Source: Aquilaria yunnanensis (lineage: Eukaryota; Streptophyta; Magnoliopsida; Malvales; Thymelaeaceae). Taken from it: DNA of 64,000 bases. The notes under the pieces were generated by a model that was not told the DNA's origin, did no database searches, and saw only the letters and a program-made list of their open reading frames with translations. The position numbers and the translations under genes were made by a program. The DNA lies in assembly GCA_039654915.1 (NCBI GenBank), contig CM077594.1, positions 47,445,001 to 47,509,000 of the forward strand, read 5' to 3'. Shown here piece by piece: positions 22,172 through 34,000 of the stretch (its first letter is position 1; the number at the start of each line of letters is the position of its first letter).

Positions 22172-23560
22172 TCATATGATTCGAAATCAAATGAGTCCAA
22201 GAGTCGATCCTTATCAAGATTGGATATGTAGGTCTCATTTATATGGCCCAAGCGACAGTGCCAGAGATAGGTCGGGTTCAAATCATTTAATTTGACCTTC
22301 TTGGTATTCACATTATAAATTTTATCTTTGAGGTCTAGAACATAAAACCCATTGCTAAGTTGATCATTGCCATAAAAGATTTCATTCAAATAAATAGAAC
22401 AACATTTGTCCTTTATTATAAATGAAAAACCTTTCTTGTCCAAACAAGAAACAGAAATCAAATTTCTACTAATAGTAGGCACAAAGTAGCAGTTGTCTAA
22501 TTCTAAAACTAATCCACTAGGTAAAGTGATAACATAAGTCCCTACGGCTAAGGCAGCAACCCTTGCTCCATTTCCAACACATAGGTCCACTTTCACCTCG
22601 GGCCAATCTTCTACTTCTACTTAGATCCTGCACATTTGCACAAATGTGAGATCCACATCGAGTATCCAATACCCAAGATGTGGAAGTAGAAAAGTTAGCC
22701 TCTATAACAAAAATACCTGAAGTGAAAGTCTTACTTCCCCTTTCCTTTGCAAGTTCTTCAAGATAGAGCTTGCAGTTGCACTTCTAGTGTCCAGGTTGCT
22801 TACAATGGAAGCACTCCCCTTCCTTTGCCACATCACCCTTTGGTTTCAATGCTGCTGAAGAAGAATTGGCATTGGACTTTCCATTAGCTTTATCCTTCTT
22901 TTTGTTGGCTTTTCCCTTTCCCTTGCCTTTTTGAACCATCAAAATGGGCTTAGCCTTCTTCAGGTTTTGCTCAGCAGTTCCCAACATGTTGAGCAATTCA
23001 AGGAATGACTTATCAAGGTCGTTCATGTTATAGTTCATGACGAATTGACTATAGCTTTCAGGCAATCATTGAAAGACTACATCAACAGCCAACTCTTTCT
23101 GAAGAGCAAATCCCAAACTCTCAAGATTCTCAATGTACCCAATCATCTTGAGCAAATGAGGACCCACGGGACATCCCTCAGACATTTTACACTGAAACAA
23201 TGCCTTAGAGGTCTCAAACCTCTCATGCCTAGCTTGCTCTTGGAAAAGCATTTTGAGATGTTCTATCATATCGATTGCCACCATGTTCTCATGTTGCTTC
23301 TGAAGCTCAGATTCCATGGTAAAAAGCTTGAGGCATGCAACATCCAAAGCATCATCAGAATGCCTCTTGTAAACATCCCTTTCAACTCTTGGAGCAGTGG
23401 CAGTAGGCTCATTCGGAATGGGCCGCTATAGGACATAAGCCTTTCCCTATTGCTTGAGGACTATCCTTAAGTTTCGGTACCGTTTGAGAAAGTTGGTCCC
23501 ATTTAGTTTTTCCTTCTCAAGGATCGATCATAATGAAAGTGTCAATGTGTTTTGTGCCAT
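22172..23560 (-). pseudogene. Copia B gag, protease and integrase zinc domain
   Basis: Read from the ATG at 23558-23560 leftward, this matches gag of A (MAQNT start), with several stops in the first 60 codons and one near 23066. It has an intact-looking zinc knuckle (CFHCKQPGH, then a stop) near 22784-22815, and protease LDTRCGSHIC. A frameshift near 22600 separates this from the protease end and the integrase zinc domain (WHCRLGH at about 22250). The frame is cut at 22172 by element A and resumes at 13853. Confidence 0.88.
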
Positions 23561-24857
23561 GGTTATCTATAACAGTAAATATGCAGTGGTAAGAGCCATG
23601 TATTTTAGTTCATTTAACAAGGACTTTTATTAAACGATACTTCCACTATATTCCTCAAAATAATAACCCTCAATATTATTTCGGAACACCTCTGCACTAA
23701 GGTATTCTAGTGGGCCAAGATCCATATTTGACCATAACCTAAGTCAGCTTTGGCTTTTCTCTTAAGTTACAGCTATTTAGGTAGGCAACTCCTTGCCAAT
23801 TGCATCTTATGAAACTCTTTGATAGTTGCGTGAACAACACTTGCCCATGCTCATCTTATGAACTGAAGCCCAACTCTATGCCTCTAAGTCCTTAATCCTA
23901 TTAGGATGACTTACTTAACTCAAACCCAAAGTTAGCAGTTTGGATATCACTATTATCCCATCGCGCCTTACCAAGATGAACATAGGTGGTTTGCTTTGGC
24001 AAACCCACCGAATGCTGATCAAAGTCTTGACGAGTGCCAACATTTGGAAGGCATTACATTTAATGGCTTAATATTTGTTTAAGGGACTTTTCTTTTGATC
24101 TCACCAATTTGTTATCTCCGGTTGTCTTACACATGCATCACATACAAATATAAAACATGCATCTCATGCTTACAAGAAAGTAAACGTGAGATGGTTATAG
24201 CCCAAACTATGCAATATTCTCAAGCCAATGAGAATATCATAAAAGCCTAAGAATAGAAAAGGGTCTTCACAAGCTCCTTCTCTTCTTGGTTGCTCTTTTG
24301 TTGTCACCTCCTTGGACATACCACCTTGGATGATCCCATAATGTACCATTACATTAATAATAGAAACCTTGAGTTACATTCGAGGGGAGTAAGGTGAGAA
24401 AAGAATGTACAATGAGAGTAACAAGAGAAGGCACGACTCGTAGGCCATATTTACAAGTACAACCAATCAAGGGCTATAACCATGCACCATGCTACAACCA
24501 TCACTTAGCATAACATGCCAAATTTCATTCAACAAATGCATGCCAATTTTCACAAGTTGATTAACTAGTTTTATTTATCTGGTGCTTTGCATACGGCTGT
24601 CCCGCTAGCCGGTCAACGGGTGGTGGTTCTGCTGACCGGTCAGCGGACCGAGTTAAGGGGAACTGCCCTTGCGGGGGGTTGCGATGGGGGTGGCACCCCC
24701 CAGCGCCAAAAATTGTCTTACAATTGCTTTGCCCAAGATCTTCTATTTCGAGCAAGTAGGCACCCGAGACTCCTCTATTCGAGCCACCAAAAATACCTTA
24801 CTTTCGGTGCCCGAATTGGCCAAATCTGAACCAAGCTAGGTTTTTTGCAACTATTGC
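23561..24857 (-). other. 5' leader of copia B
   Basis: This matches the leader of A on the opposite strand, including a GC-rich island at about 24586-24710 with the perfect 14-base palindrome GCTGACCGGTCAGC at 24631-24644. Similarity ends at 24854-24857 in TTGC, shared with the Tat-like sequence that follows; about 215 bp of leader, the primer site and the 5' LTR are missing. Confidence 0.8.
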
Positions 24858-25294
24858 CTGAGGCGATGAACTCTTTTGGCATGGGGTTTTAGGCCGTTTA
24901 GGCCCTACTGGCCCCTTGGGTCCTGCCCCGAGGGGTATGTTTTCCATTGAGGACTCATCACGCGGATCCCCACTTCCCGAACTCCGGTAAGGTGATCCCG
25001 GGCTTTTCTCCCGAAGGAGTGCTAGCGAGCAAGGCCTTTGGGCCTGCGCTGGTTGCGGCCATCTTTGGTCTATTTGCTGCGTCATTTCAGCCACAATGGG
25101 GCATTGAAAGTTGCACAGAAAACTCATAGTTATGACTAGAAGACGTTCTTCCTCAGGCTAGGAAGTCCCTAGAAGGGTTTGCTCAGTAACCGGTTGAGCT
25201 TCAGGCACAGATGAGCGCTTCGGAAGTCCCTTGTCCTTTGAACGCCGAGTTTCAACAACGGCGACCTGAGGGTGAGTTCCCACAGACGGCGCCA
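24858..25294 (-). pseudogene. C-a: N-terminal gag fragment of a second Tat-like element
   Basis: The minus strand encodes MSFLCNFQCPIVAEMTQQID and the Pro/Ser/Lys-rich stretch that follows in C1 gag (39330-39626). The match to C1 runs from the primer site to about 39355 of C1 and then stops abruptly at copia B. Gag, protease, pol and the 3' LTR of this copy are missing. Its position left of an LTR that also serves C1 shows a rearranged three-LTR structure. Confidence 0.83.
25277..25294 (-). other. Primer binding site of C-a
   Basis: The minus strand reads TGGCGCCGTCTGTGGGAA two bases after the LTR end, as in C2. C1 has one changed base (39776-39793). Confidence 0.8.
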
Positions 25295-25296
25295 AA

Positions 25297-26151
25297 TGAT
25301 GCCCGGTAGCATCTTCGTCAGGTGACATTATGACTTCGGGAGGGACTTCCTGTGAGGGAGGACGTCTGGAGCAAAGGTTCCCCAGAGGAATGTGCCTGAA
25401 ATGCTCAGAAGAAAAGAGGTCAGGAGGTCCCCGGAGTATTTTTTCGGGGAGAAACCTCCGACACCCAAGTCAGTGTTCTGAGAGGAGATAAAGGAAGAGC
25501 ACTAAGAGGCTAGGTGGTCTTGCCTGTTCGTGTTTTCTCAGGGAGAGGGGTCCTTTGCTAGGGCTTGTTTCTTGGTATTTATAGTGGTGCCTAGCCCGTT
25601 CAAATCATGACACGTGTTCGGTCAGATGTGATCTGTACTTCCGGGCATAGGGGACAGGTAGCCATTTGTAGGCTCCTCAGGCCTGGAACCGAGACAGGTC
25701 GTGACAAGACTTGGACGGCATCGGCGCGTCAGACCTCTCTTCAAGGCAGCGTGTAACGCATGTGGGCGACATGTCAGAGGCTCCTTAAATGCCCATGCTG
25801 TACTCCCGAGGTTCTCCGGCGAGGTCGTATTTCGGTACTGGTGCCCTTCTTCGGGAATTATGCCTATAGTTGGTGGAGTTCCCTAGTTCGGGGGTTCCTC
25901 CTTCAGGGAGATTCTCTCCAGCTTGAAATAGCTGGTTCTCCATCTCCAAAGGCAATCCGTTTGGTCTCCCGAGGGAGCCGGTGGCATTCTTGGAATTCCT
26001 GACATTCTAGCTGAAGTCTAGAGTTCGGGGTATTATGACTTCGCTCCTTCTGAGGTCTGTGATATCGCCTCTTTTGGGTAACGCCAGATTTCCTGACCAT
26101 ACTATTGGCAAAATGTATGTACTGAGAGAGGCGATAGCCCTTCGGCTATCA
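25297..26151 (-). repeat. LTR shared by C-a and C1 (5' LTR of one, 3' LTR of the other)
   Basis: This 855-bp LTR (TGATGCC...GGCTATCA on the plus strand) has a primer site and gag on its left, as a 5' LTR would, and a polypurine tract and antisense gene on its right, as a 3' LTR would. It is closely similar to the C1 5' LTR (39796-40642, 847 bp). The simplest reading is a hybrid formed by recombination between LTRs of two elements. Confidence 0.85.
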
Positions 26152-26165
26152 CATGGCCCCCTCCG
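26152..26165 (-). other. Polypurine tract of C1
   Basis: The plus strand reads CATGGCCCCCTCCG next to the LTR; on the minus strand this is CGGAGGGGGCC followed by ATG and the LTR start TGATAGCC. Confidence 0.8.
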
Positions 26166-26563
26166 AGAGGCCGAAGTGAAAACTTCGGTTTGTAGGCTTT
26201 CTGAGGGCGCCGTTCGGGGGTCTTGAGTGTAATACCTGTGACAAAGATGCACCCTTTTGTCCCAAGAGATAGTCTGTTCGACCATAGCCTGTCTTTTGGT
26301 GCCTTCGAGGTAACCCACTTCTTTCCTATGCAGCGTCGCGTCTCATAACCAAGCGTGTCAGTCTGGAGCGGCGTGCCCAGGGTTTAGGGGTGTTAGAAGG
26401 CGTGTCCCTTGTTTGGTGCAACAGCTGACACGTGGCACGGTATCATTGGAGGGGACTTCATTGGTTACAGCAGGCGCGCCTTTTTAGACACAGGGATCAG
26501 TTATGGCGACTGTTCACCTTCGTGGAGTACTTATGACGCCGGTTCACCTATCCACCTTCAGCT

Positions 26564-26572
26564 TATATATAG
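26564..26572 (+). promoter_or_regulatory. TATA box of the C1 antisense gene
   Basis: TATATATAG is about 267 bp before the ATG at 26831, matching the place of the C2 TATA box. It points toward the antisense gene and away from the 3' LTR. Confidence 0.6.
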
Positions 26573-26830
26573 CCTGTTCCGTCATAAGTACCTTTTGTTC
26601 TGCTTTTGCTCTTTCCCCGCTCTCAACTGTTTTTGCATTTTTTCACGGCGGTGCTTTTTCTCAGGTGTTTTCCGGCAACCTTTTATGACGGTGACTCCGA
26701 ACCCAGATTTTGGCAAAGCATTTGGTGGGTTTTGACTCTGAAAATCCTTTGATTTTTTGTGCCCTTTTGCTTTTCTGAAAGCTTTCCCGAAGTCGGTTTT
26801 TTGTCCCCTAAAGTCCTTTTTTCCTTGAAA

Positions 26831-29800
26831 ATGTCTTCGCCAATTCCTCTTATGTCTGTTTCCCCCATCCCAGAGAGCTGGCTTCCTCTTCTCAATCATA
26901 CTTGCTGTACGTCTTCGGAAAAACTAGAAAGATGGACAAAAAAGTTTTTTCTTCCATCTTACGCCATCACCAGACTTCCTGGCCCTCAGGTGGTCAATTT
27001 TATGAACCGCCGAAATGAGGTTACCATTTTTCGGGCGAAGGCCGGACTTCGGTTTCCTCCTTCGAGGGTGATTTGTGACTTTTGCCAATTTCATGGCATT
27101 GCCGTAAATCAACTTCCCTCGAACTCGTCCTACTATTTTAACGCCTTCCTTTGCATGTCCGGTGTTTTCAAAATAGAACCCCATTTTATTCTTTTTATGC
27201 AGCACTATGAGCTCTACGCGGTCCCGAAGGGTGGCTTTTACTTCATGCTGCCCCGAGGATCAGGGAGCAAAAGGTATATGTTCACCTTCGCCACTAAGGA
27301 CAGCTAGCGAGGGTGGCAAGAAAAATTCTTTTTTCTGAACATGGAGGAGGCCTGGTCGTACGTTCTGACCTTGTCGGCTTCGAGAAAGCTGGAGACGGAT
27401 GTTGTCGACCCAAAGAGGTTGCTAACTCCTGAGTTGGCGGCCAGGTTCGCGGACTTCGACAGACGGATCCGGGCAGTTTCCGACTGGGACTCCGAGGTCC
27501 CTTCATGTTCCTTCTACCCCTTCCCCATCATGTGGAAACTGATGACCAAGGAGGTCCTTCGGGAGCTAGGGGTAGTGAAGGAGCCCGAGACGGACCTCGA
27601 GATGCCGGCTCCTGCCATCGCAGGGAAAGACTCCTGGCTGGTAAAACTCCTTCGGGAGGAGGTTACTTACGAGACCTTTTGTGAGCGTAAGTTATCTCAA
27701 AATTTTTTTTGTTATAGACACATCTTAGACTCACACTGATGTTTTCCTTCTGTTTCAGAGATGGGCGACGACTCCGCTACTTACTACAAGGCGCTCTTCC
27801 TCGGTCAAGCCGAGAAGGGGGAGCAAACAAAGAAGGCCGTCTCCCGAAGGCGAAAATCATCTGGGGCCGGGCCATCATCGGCAAAACAGGTGAAGAAAGA
27901 CGCGCCTCTTCCTCAACCGGAAATTCCTGAAGAGGCGCGTGAAGAGCCTAACGCTGCTGTTGCCCCACCGACCGAGGTCGCTGCTAACGCCCTTTCTCGG
28001 AGTCCTACTTCCTCGGTGGCTCTTCTGGACGCTTTGGTGGAAGTCCCTTCTGCCGAGGAGCGGCGGAAGGAAAAAGGCAAGGAAATTTCTACCGAGGGGG
28101 TCCGGGATGCTGACGATGATGTCACCGAGGTGCCGCCAGGTTCGTTCTTTGGACAAGCTGCAGTATTTTTATTTTTTAAACTTTGAGAATTGCTTGCCTT
28201 AACAAGTTTCTTGTCTTGCCGTGGAGAGGAGGTACCATCTTCGGGGTGGGTGGCCGAGCACTCCCGGAAACGGGCCCTTCGGGATTCCCATATCCCGAAG
28301 GGGAAGATCCCGAGGGAGCCTTTCTGGTCGTTTACAGAGGACTTGAATTTGTACTCCGGTGATTGCCAGCAAATGGCCAACAAAATTTCAAAGGGGATCT
28401 TCACCGAGGCCTCTTTCAAGGTTATTTCCGAGTCTTGTCCGTGTTAGTGTTGTGCCCAAAAAGCCAATCATGAGATGATTGTATTTTTGCACATTGAGTC
28501 ATGATATTTTATTGAGGCATTAATCCAGCAATTTTGTTTATTGTTTTATTTCCGCGTAACGTAATAAACATAATTGTAACCCTAGAATAATGATATTCTT
28601 AAACGTCCCTAGTCTAGTATTATTATGGGGCGGGTTGCAATAATACATAATGACTAGCATATGTGGAGACTAATATGAGATATGTAGTTTACATATGGGT
28701 ACAAGTTGGAGAACTTGTGTACTGGACCGACCCACCATGAGAACACTTCATGGATCATTATATGAGTGTCATAAGTGATTCTCATAGTGATCATGGTATA
28801 TGTAGTCCTTCGACCTAAGATCATCAAGGTTCCCTACATGTGAGTCACATACTTTGATACTTTCCTTTGTTGCTCGTAACTGAGTGAACTCGAAGGAGGT
28901 CATTGGGTATGTCACATATCATGCGGAGGGATTTGTATGATCAAGATGGGATTTGTCCCTCCTATGTAATGGGAGTGATATCTTTGGGCCCCTTGATCGA
29001 GTGAGACTTAGAAAATGCATGGCCATGCTCCGATGAGTTGATATATGATATCAATGTCGTCAGCTTAAGTTGGTCTACTCGGTAATCAAGAAACCAAAGA
29101 TTGGGCTGTACGAGAGTGACACATTCCATGTCTCATGCTTAGTCTTGATATCTTGGACAAAGGGACAATGGCATATATCGGTGATGATCATAAAGGTTTA
29201 GTCGAATCATTGACAATCTTGTCACTTGGGTAGCAATGATGTGTTGCTAGACACCGCTCATTGCTTATGATCATAAACATGATTTATGATCATTGCTAAC
29301 ATGATAAGAGCCTATTGGGTCGCACACATAGAGCTATTTGGATCATTAAAGTGCATGGGCTAATTATTTGGGTTATGGTTTCACGTTCATTTTGTATTAA
29401 TAATGGGCCCAAGAGTTGAGCCATTATTAAGCCTAAAATTAAATCCTAATTGGATTAGGGCTTTGAAACCCATTAGGCCTGGAAGTTGAGTCTCACTATA
29501 AATACAACTTTTAAGTGAAAAATTTGCAGGTCTCCTTGCCCTAGCCTCCCAAAAGGACAGCCGCACTCTTCTCTTCCAATTCCTTGGAGGACGCAAGCTA
29601 GCACTATGAGGGCAAGAGAAACGCATCTGCCGGGACGTGGTGGAAGCGTGGTGATCCGGAGAGGCTCGTGTGGATACCATAGAGAGCCTGAACACGTCAA
29701 CTGTTCAGGTTTTGTGATTCGACTCTACAGTTGAGTGAGAGATCTCAACCGAAAATTAGGTATGAAATTTTTGAACACCCGGTTTACCCCGTTTCATTTG

Positions 29801-30581
29801 GATCCTGGAGGGTTTTGGTTCAATTTTGCTGCGCTGTTTGGCTCCCGAAACCCAACAGTCCGGATGAAGAGTCCCTTGCTGCAAGAGTTTCCGAGCACGA
29901 TGCCCAGGTATACTTCGCGCCTTGTTTTCCTTTTGATTTCTTCTAAGTGTTTGACCCATTTCTTGCCTTACTAACTTTGTTCTTACTTTGCAGCTGTTGG
30001 GGTACACCGGCCTCCTTAAGGTTTGGGCAGCGAAGCAAGCGGCGTTCCGGGCCTGGGCCTTAGACTGTGTGGAGAAATCCAAGGGCATGTGCTCCGACTT
30101 GGTCGCAAAGAATTTGGAGACGGCTCAAGCTGCAAAGAAGGAGGTTGTTGCCGTTCGGGAAGAGTTGTTGAAGGAAAAGGTGGACCTTCGGAAGGACTCC
30201 TCCCAAAAGATATCTGACCTCGGTTCCAAGGTGGCGGAGCTAACTTCGGCAAACGAGGCATATCAAAAGGAGAAGTCAGAGTCTGAGGCTTTCCTGGCGA
30301 AGGTGCTTGCTGAGAAGGCCTCGCTCCAGGCCGAGGTTGAGTCTTTGAAGAAGGAGCCAAACAAGAAGAAGATGAAGGCAATAAAAAAGGAGATTGCTGA
30401 CCTAGAGAAAAAGCTTGATGACTTAGCTGTTGCGAAGGAGAAGGCCGACCAAGCGACCAAGGTCGGTTTTCAAGACGGCTTTTGCCTCGCTCGCCATCAA
30501 GTTCTGCAGAGGTTTCCGGGTCTGGACCTTTCCTTTTTGGCTGCCTTGAACATCCCCGAGGGGCCTCGGTGGTCTTGGTAA
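26831..30581 (+). pseudogene. Four-exon antisense gene of C1 (Transposase_28-like domain plus coiled coil)
   Basis: Exon 1 (26831-27686) matches the C2 ORF but has TAG at 27305-27307 where C2 has Trp. Intron 1 is 27687-27758 (72 bp, GTAAGT...TTTCAG). Exon 2 (27759-28139) is rich in Lys, Glu, Ala and Pro. Intron 2 is about 28140-28226 with a weaker acceptor. Exon 3 is 28227-28441 plus 29863-29907, split by a solo copia LTR. Intron 3 is 29908-29993 (86 bp, ends TTTGCAG). Exon 4 (29994-30581) encodes a long charged coiled coil and stops with TAA. Role unknown; this architecture is known from antisense ORFs of Tat elements. Without the TAG and the LTR, the frame is open across all junctions. Confidence 0.78.
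28442..29857 (+). mobile_element. Solo copia LTR in exon 3 of the antisense gene
   Basis: A full-length 1416-bp LTR of the A/B family with a perfect GTCCG duplication (28437-28441 and 29858-29862). The host frame reads ESCP before it and PDEESL after it, sharing one copy of the duplicated bases. Confidence 0.94.
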
Positions 30582-30771
30582 AAAATTGAGTACCTCAACT
30601 TGCCATTTCCTCTTCCGGCGCTGAAGGCGGTGGACAAGGACGCAGGAGTTGGTGGCTCCCGAGACACCGAGGTCCCTTAGTCTCTTTTAGGGCCCTTTGC
30701 CTTCTTTTTCTCCTTTTTTGTAATTCTTATTTTGGCGAGCTCCCTCCTCTGTACTCAGATCCATCTTTGTT

Positions 30772-30777
30772 AATAAA
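30772..30777 (+). other. Poly(A) signal of the antisense gene
   Basis: AATAAA lies about 190 bp after the stop codon of exon 4, following a T-rich stretch (30690-30735). It fits the 3' end of a plus-strand transcript. The stretch 30582-31002 otherwise shows no coding potential. Confidence 0.5.
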
Positions 30778-31002
30778 GACTCTTTCTTCCATGAAACTTT
30801 GGCTAACTCTATTGCGCAAAATCCTTTATTTCTCACTGTCCCAAACACGTTCGCTTAAGAGACTTCTGAAAGATCATAGCTAGACTTATCACGCCAATTA
30901 GCCTTGGAATCACCCTCAGGAAATTCTCTTAAGTGAATCTCCAATCTTCAGAGAAGGTTGATAACCTTTGTAAATAAGCTTTCTTTCGGCGACGACTGTT
31001 CT

Positions 31003-34000
31003 TGTTAGGCACCTCCTAAGTGCTTGGCTTAGCCCAAGGAGAACAAAGGAAAACAAGGAAAAATAAAAAGGAAGAGTGAGGGGAACTATGGAAACTAGTA
31101 CAGTGAACTATGTGCAAAACTGGAAACCTTCAGACCTGAACTGCACATAGAAACTGGACTATGGGAAAGCTGACAGAAAATAGAGAAAGGGGATCAAATT
31201 GTACATTGAGATGGGTGGTGCAATCTAATCCATAAACTTAAGGTTGGCATTTTCGGCCATGTAAACTTTTTTGGTGGCAAGTGCAAGACTAGACCAAATG
31301 TGGGAGACAACAATGATTACTAGTCAAAATCTTGTCTACCACTAAAGTACTATTCACTAATTACTAGTTAAACTAATTAGTCTTTATTTTATTTACATGG
31401 CCGGTTATGCATGGGTGTTTATGACATCTAGGTACTTCTATTTGTTACTTGCTTGGCATTATGGGCCATGTTGGGCTTAAGTGTCCATTTTAACACAAGT
31501 TTAAGTGGCGGCCTTGTGTACATGTAGAGTTAAGGGCTACATTACACCATGCAAAGAAATGGAAGTAAAAGTTGGCATTTTACCTAACTAAAGACTTATG
31601 TCTTTCGGCCGAATCCAACTCAAAACCATTTTGTTCATTTCGGGCTTGCCTTTGTTCTTGTTTAGCCGAGAGCTTGTTCTTGAGCTCCTTCACAATTGGT
31701 CTTGGATTCAAGGAGAATTGAGGGCGTTGAAGGATTCAAGCTTGGAGAAGAGTGTTTCGGCTCTTGTTTGCTTGGAATCAAACGTTGTTCTTGAAGATTG
31801 AAGAAAGGCCGAGCCAAACTAAGCTAGGTTTAAGGTAATCTTGTTATCTTCCTTGAATCCATGGTATGTGCTTCCATGAACAAGGATATTGAGTGCTCAA
31901 ATGTTGTTAAACTAAGTGAATTGAGCATTGTTTATGTTGATGTGGAAAACCTAGTCTTGGCCGAGAGTGATGGTTAAGTAATCTTGGTGTTCTTCTTGAA
32001 TTCCTTGGAAATTAATCCATGACTAAGTGTTGTTGTTGCCTATTTATGCTTGTGCTAGGCAAAATTTGAGTAAAGAACATCAAGTTGAACAACTGGAAGT
32101 TTGGCCGAAAGGTGCATTTTGAGGTAATGGTGTGTTCCTCATTGAATTACATGGAATTAGTGCCATGATTATTGGTTAATGATGCTTCATTGAGCACATG
32201 ATGAATTAGAATGATGAAAAACAATAGTGTGTGAAGTTGGGCTTTATGGCCGAGAGCATGAGTTAGTGTAATTAGGTGTTGATCACTTGATTACATGGTA
32301 AATGTGCTATGAACAAGTTTCATGTGATGGTTTTGTTCAAGGATTGAGTTAATTTGATAAAGAACATTGTTATGTGAGATGGGCAATTTCGGCCGAAAGC
32401 TTGGATTAGTGTGAAATGGTGCATTTCACTTGGTTACTTGGTAATAATGCCATGGATGATGTTCATTGATGATTAGAATATCATGTGGTGAGTTCGGATG
32501 ATGGGTAGCACATGTATATAAAATTGGGCCTTTTTGGCCGAGAGCTTAAGTATGTATATCTTAGTGTTCTTGATGTGAATCATGGTAGTTAGTCCATGAG
32601 TGAGTATGTTGATGCCTATGTGATTGTTTTGGTAGGCATTGTGATTGAAGAACACTTCGATACTTGAAGCTTGGTTGTAACCGAGAGCTATTGAGGTAGG
32701 GTTCACTAACACTTGATGTTGCTTGGTAATGTGCCATGGTTCAAGTGTTTAGAGTGGCTAAGTGATGGTTAAAATTTTCCAAATGACCTTAGTTGCTTGA
32801 TGGGCTTTAAAGTTTATACTCGGTTGAATTGTTGATTAGCTAATCGACTAGTGTACATGTACTAGAAATGCAAGTAAATGTGGCCTGTTTGCTTGACATT
32901 TTGGAGCTCTATGTGGAAGTAAGTTGTTTGATGGTGAATTGTGTGCATTGTGCACCTGGGTACATGTATGGTTCATTACGGCCGACAGCAAACATGTGGA
33001 GTGTGTGTGTGTACTTGTGTGCTTTTGTGTTTCCATGTGCTTCCTAACACCACCTATGGATTATTTGATATGGTTAATTATCTTGTATATGTATATGCTT
33101 GGTTTCTTTGTCTTGTGTTTGTTTTGCAGGTAAAGCTTGCTAATGGGAGGTTAAGCTTTGAGTGAATACTCAGCTTAAATAAATAGACTCTTTTTAGAGT
33201 TGAATATACATAAGTGAATCCTACTGAGTTATACTCACTGCCCATCCTTTTATTTCAGGCAAGGACATTCGGCCTGAGTAGTGCTAGCTTGCTTGTTGCT
33301 TGTGTTTTGCATTAATTTGCTTAGTTTCCAAGGTATGTGCCAATGTGTGCTTGGCTTATCGTTTTAGGTTCATTACAAGTCTTATATGTATGGTTGGCCG
33401 AGGCTTATGAGCTAAGTTTGCAGGCTGTAGTTAGAGACTTGTCTAGGAAGGCTATGGATACTTGGACTTTGGCTCTGATCATAGTATTTACTTTCATGAC
33501 AATGAACCAGGCAATTGGGTTGGTGTTGCAGTGTGTACTCTTCTATGGCATACTCAAGGTTATGTTTGACCATTAGTGCTCTTGGTATGTAATAACTTGG
33601 CATGTTTAGCTTAGGATTCATGGCATGTAGCCATGTTGGCCACTAAGTAGACTACTCTTTTGTGTACATATATGTAGTCCTCGTTGCCTAGACTTGTGTT
33701 GGTTTTGTTGGGTTTGTATGCCAAGTTATGTATGACTTATGGATGGCAGTATGCCTGTACTTGGATGTTGAATGTTTTGGGCCAATGTTGACATTTTTAT
33801 GTGAATAGTTATGAGCCTAAACTTATGGAAATGTGGTGCACTACTATATGCTTGTGAGTTGGCCGAGAGCATCATGTGCATAGTAACTTGTGGTCTTCAA
33901 AATCTAAACCAATAATGTGGCTTTTTGGTTGTCATATAAGTAGCACACATGATTGCACACCAATTATGCACTTAAATCTCCATTAAGTGTTGCCTTGCTT

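Larger units (their letters stand above)
250..24857 (-). mobile_element. Copia element B, heavily interrupted, 5' LTR lost
   Basis: B is a minus-strand Ty1/copia element of the same family as A. Its pieces are: 3' LTR 250-1645, RNase H 1646-2261, RT/integrase 11938-13853, integrase N-terminus/protease/gag 22172-23560 and 5' leader 23561-24857. It is interrupted by a gypsy-type solo LTR (2262-11937, TSD CCTAC) and by copia A (13854-22171, TSD TCATA). Similarity to the leader of A stops near 24857, where a Tat-like gag fragment starts, so its 5' LTR and primer site are missing. The coding frame has several stops, a 37-bp deletion in RT and frameshifts. Confidence 0.88.

Noticed and set aside
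30016..30381. 121-residue minus-strand ORF rich in Pro and Ser opposite exon 4
   Set aside because: It is the reverse complement of the Lys/Glu-rich coiled-coil exon, which has the supported splice borders and stop.
33337..33576. 79-residue ORF in solo LTR S1, nearly the same at 43677-43916 in S2, with a hydrophobic stretch
   Set aside because: Similarity is expected because both are copies of one LTR. The start is not conserved in S4, and there is no promoter or known family, so evidence for a gene is too weak, although the shared open frame was noted.
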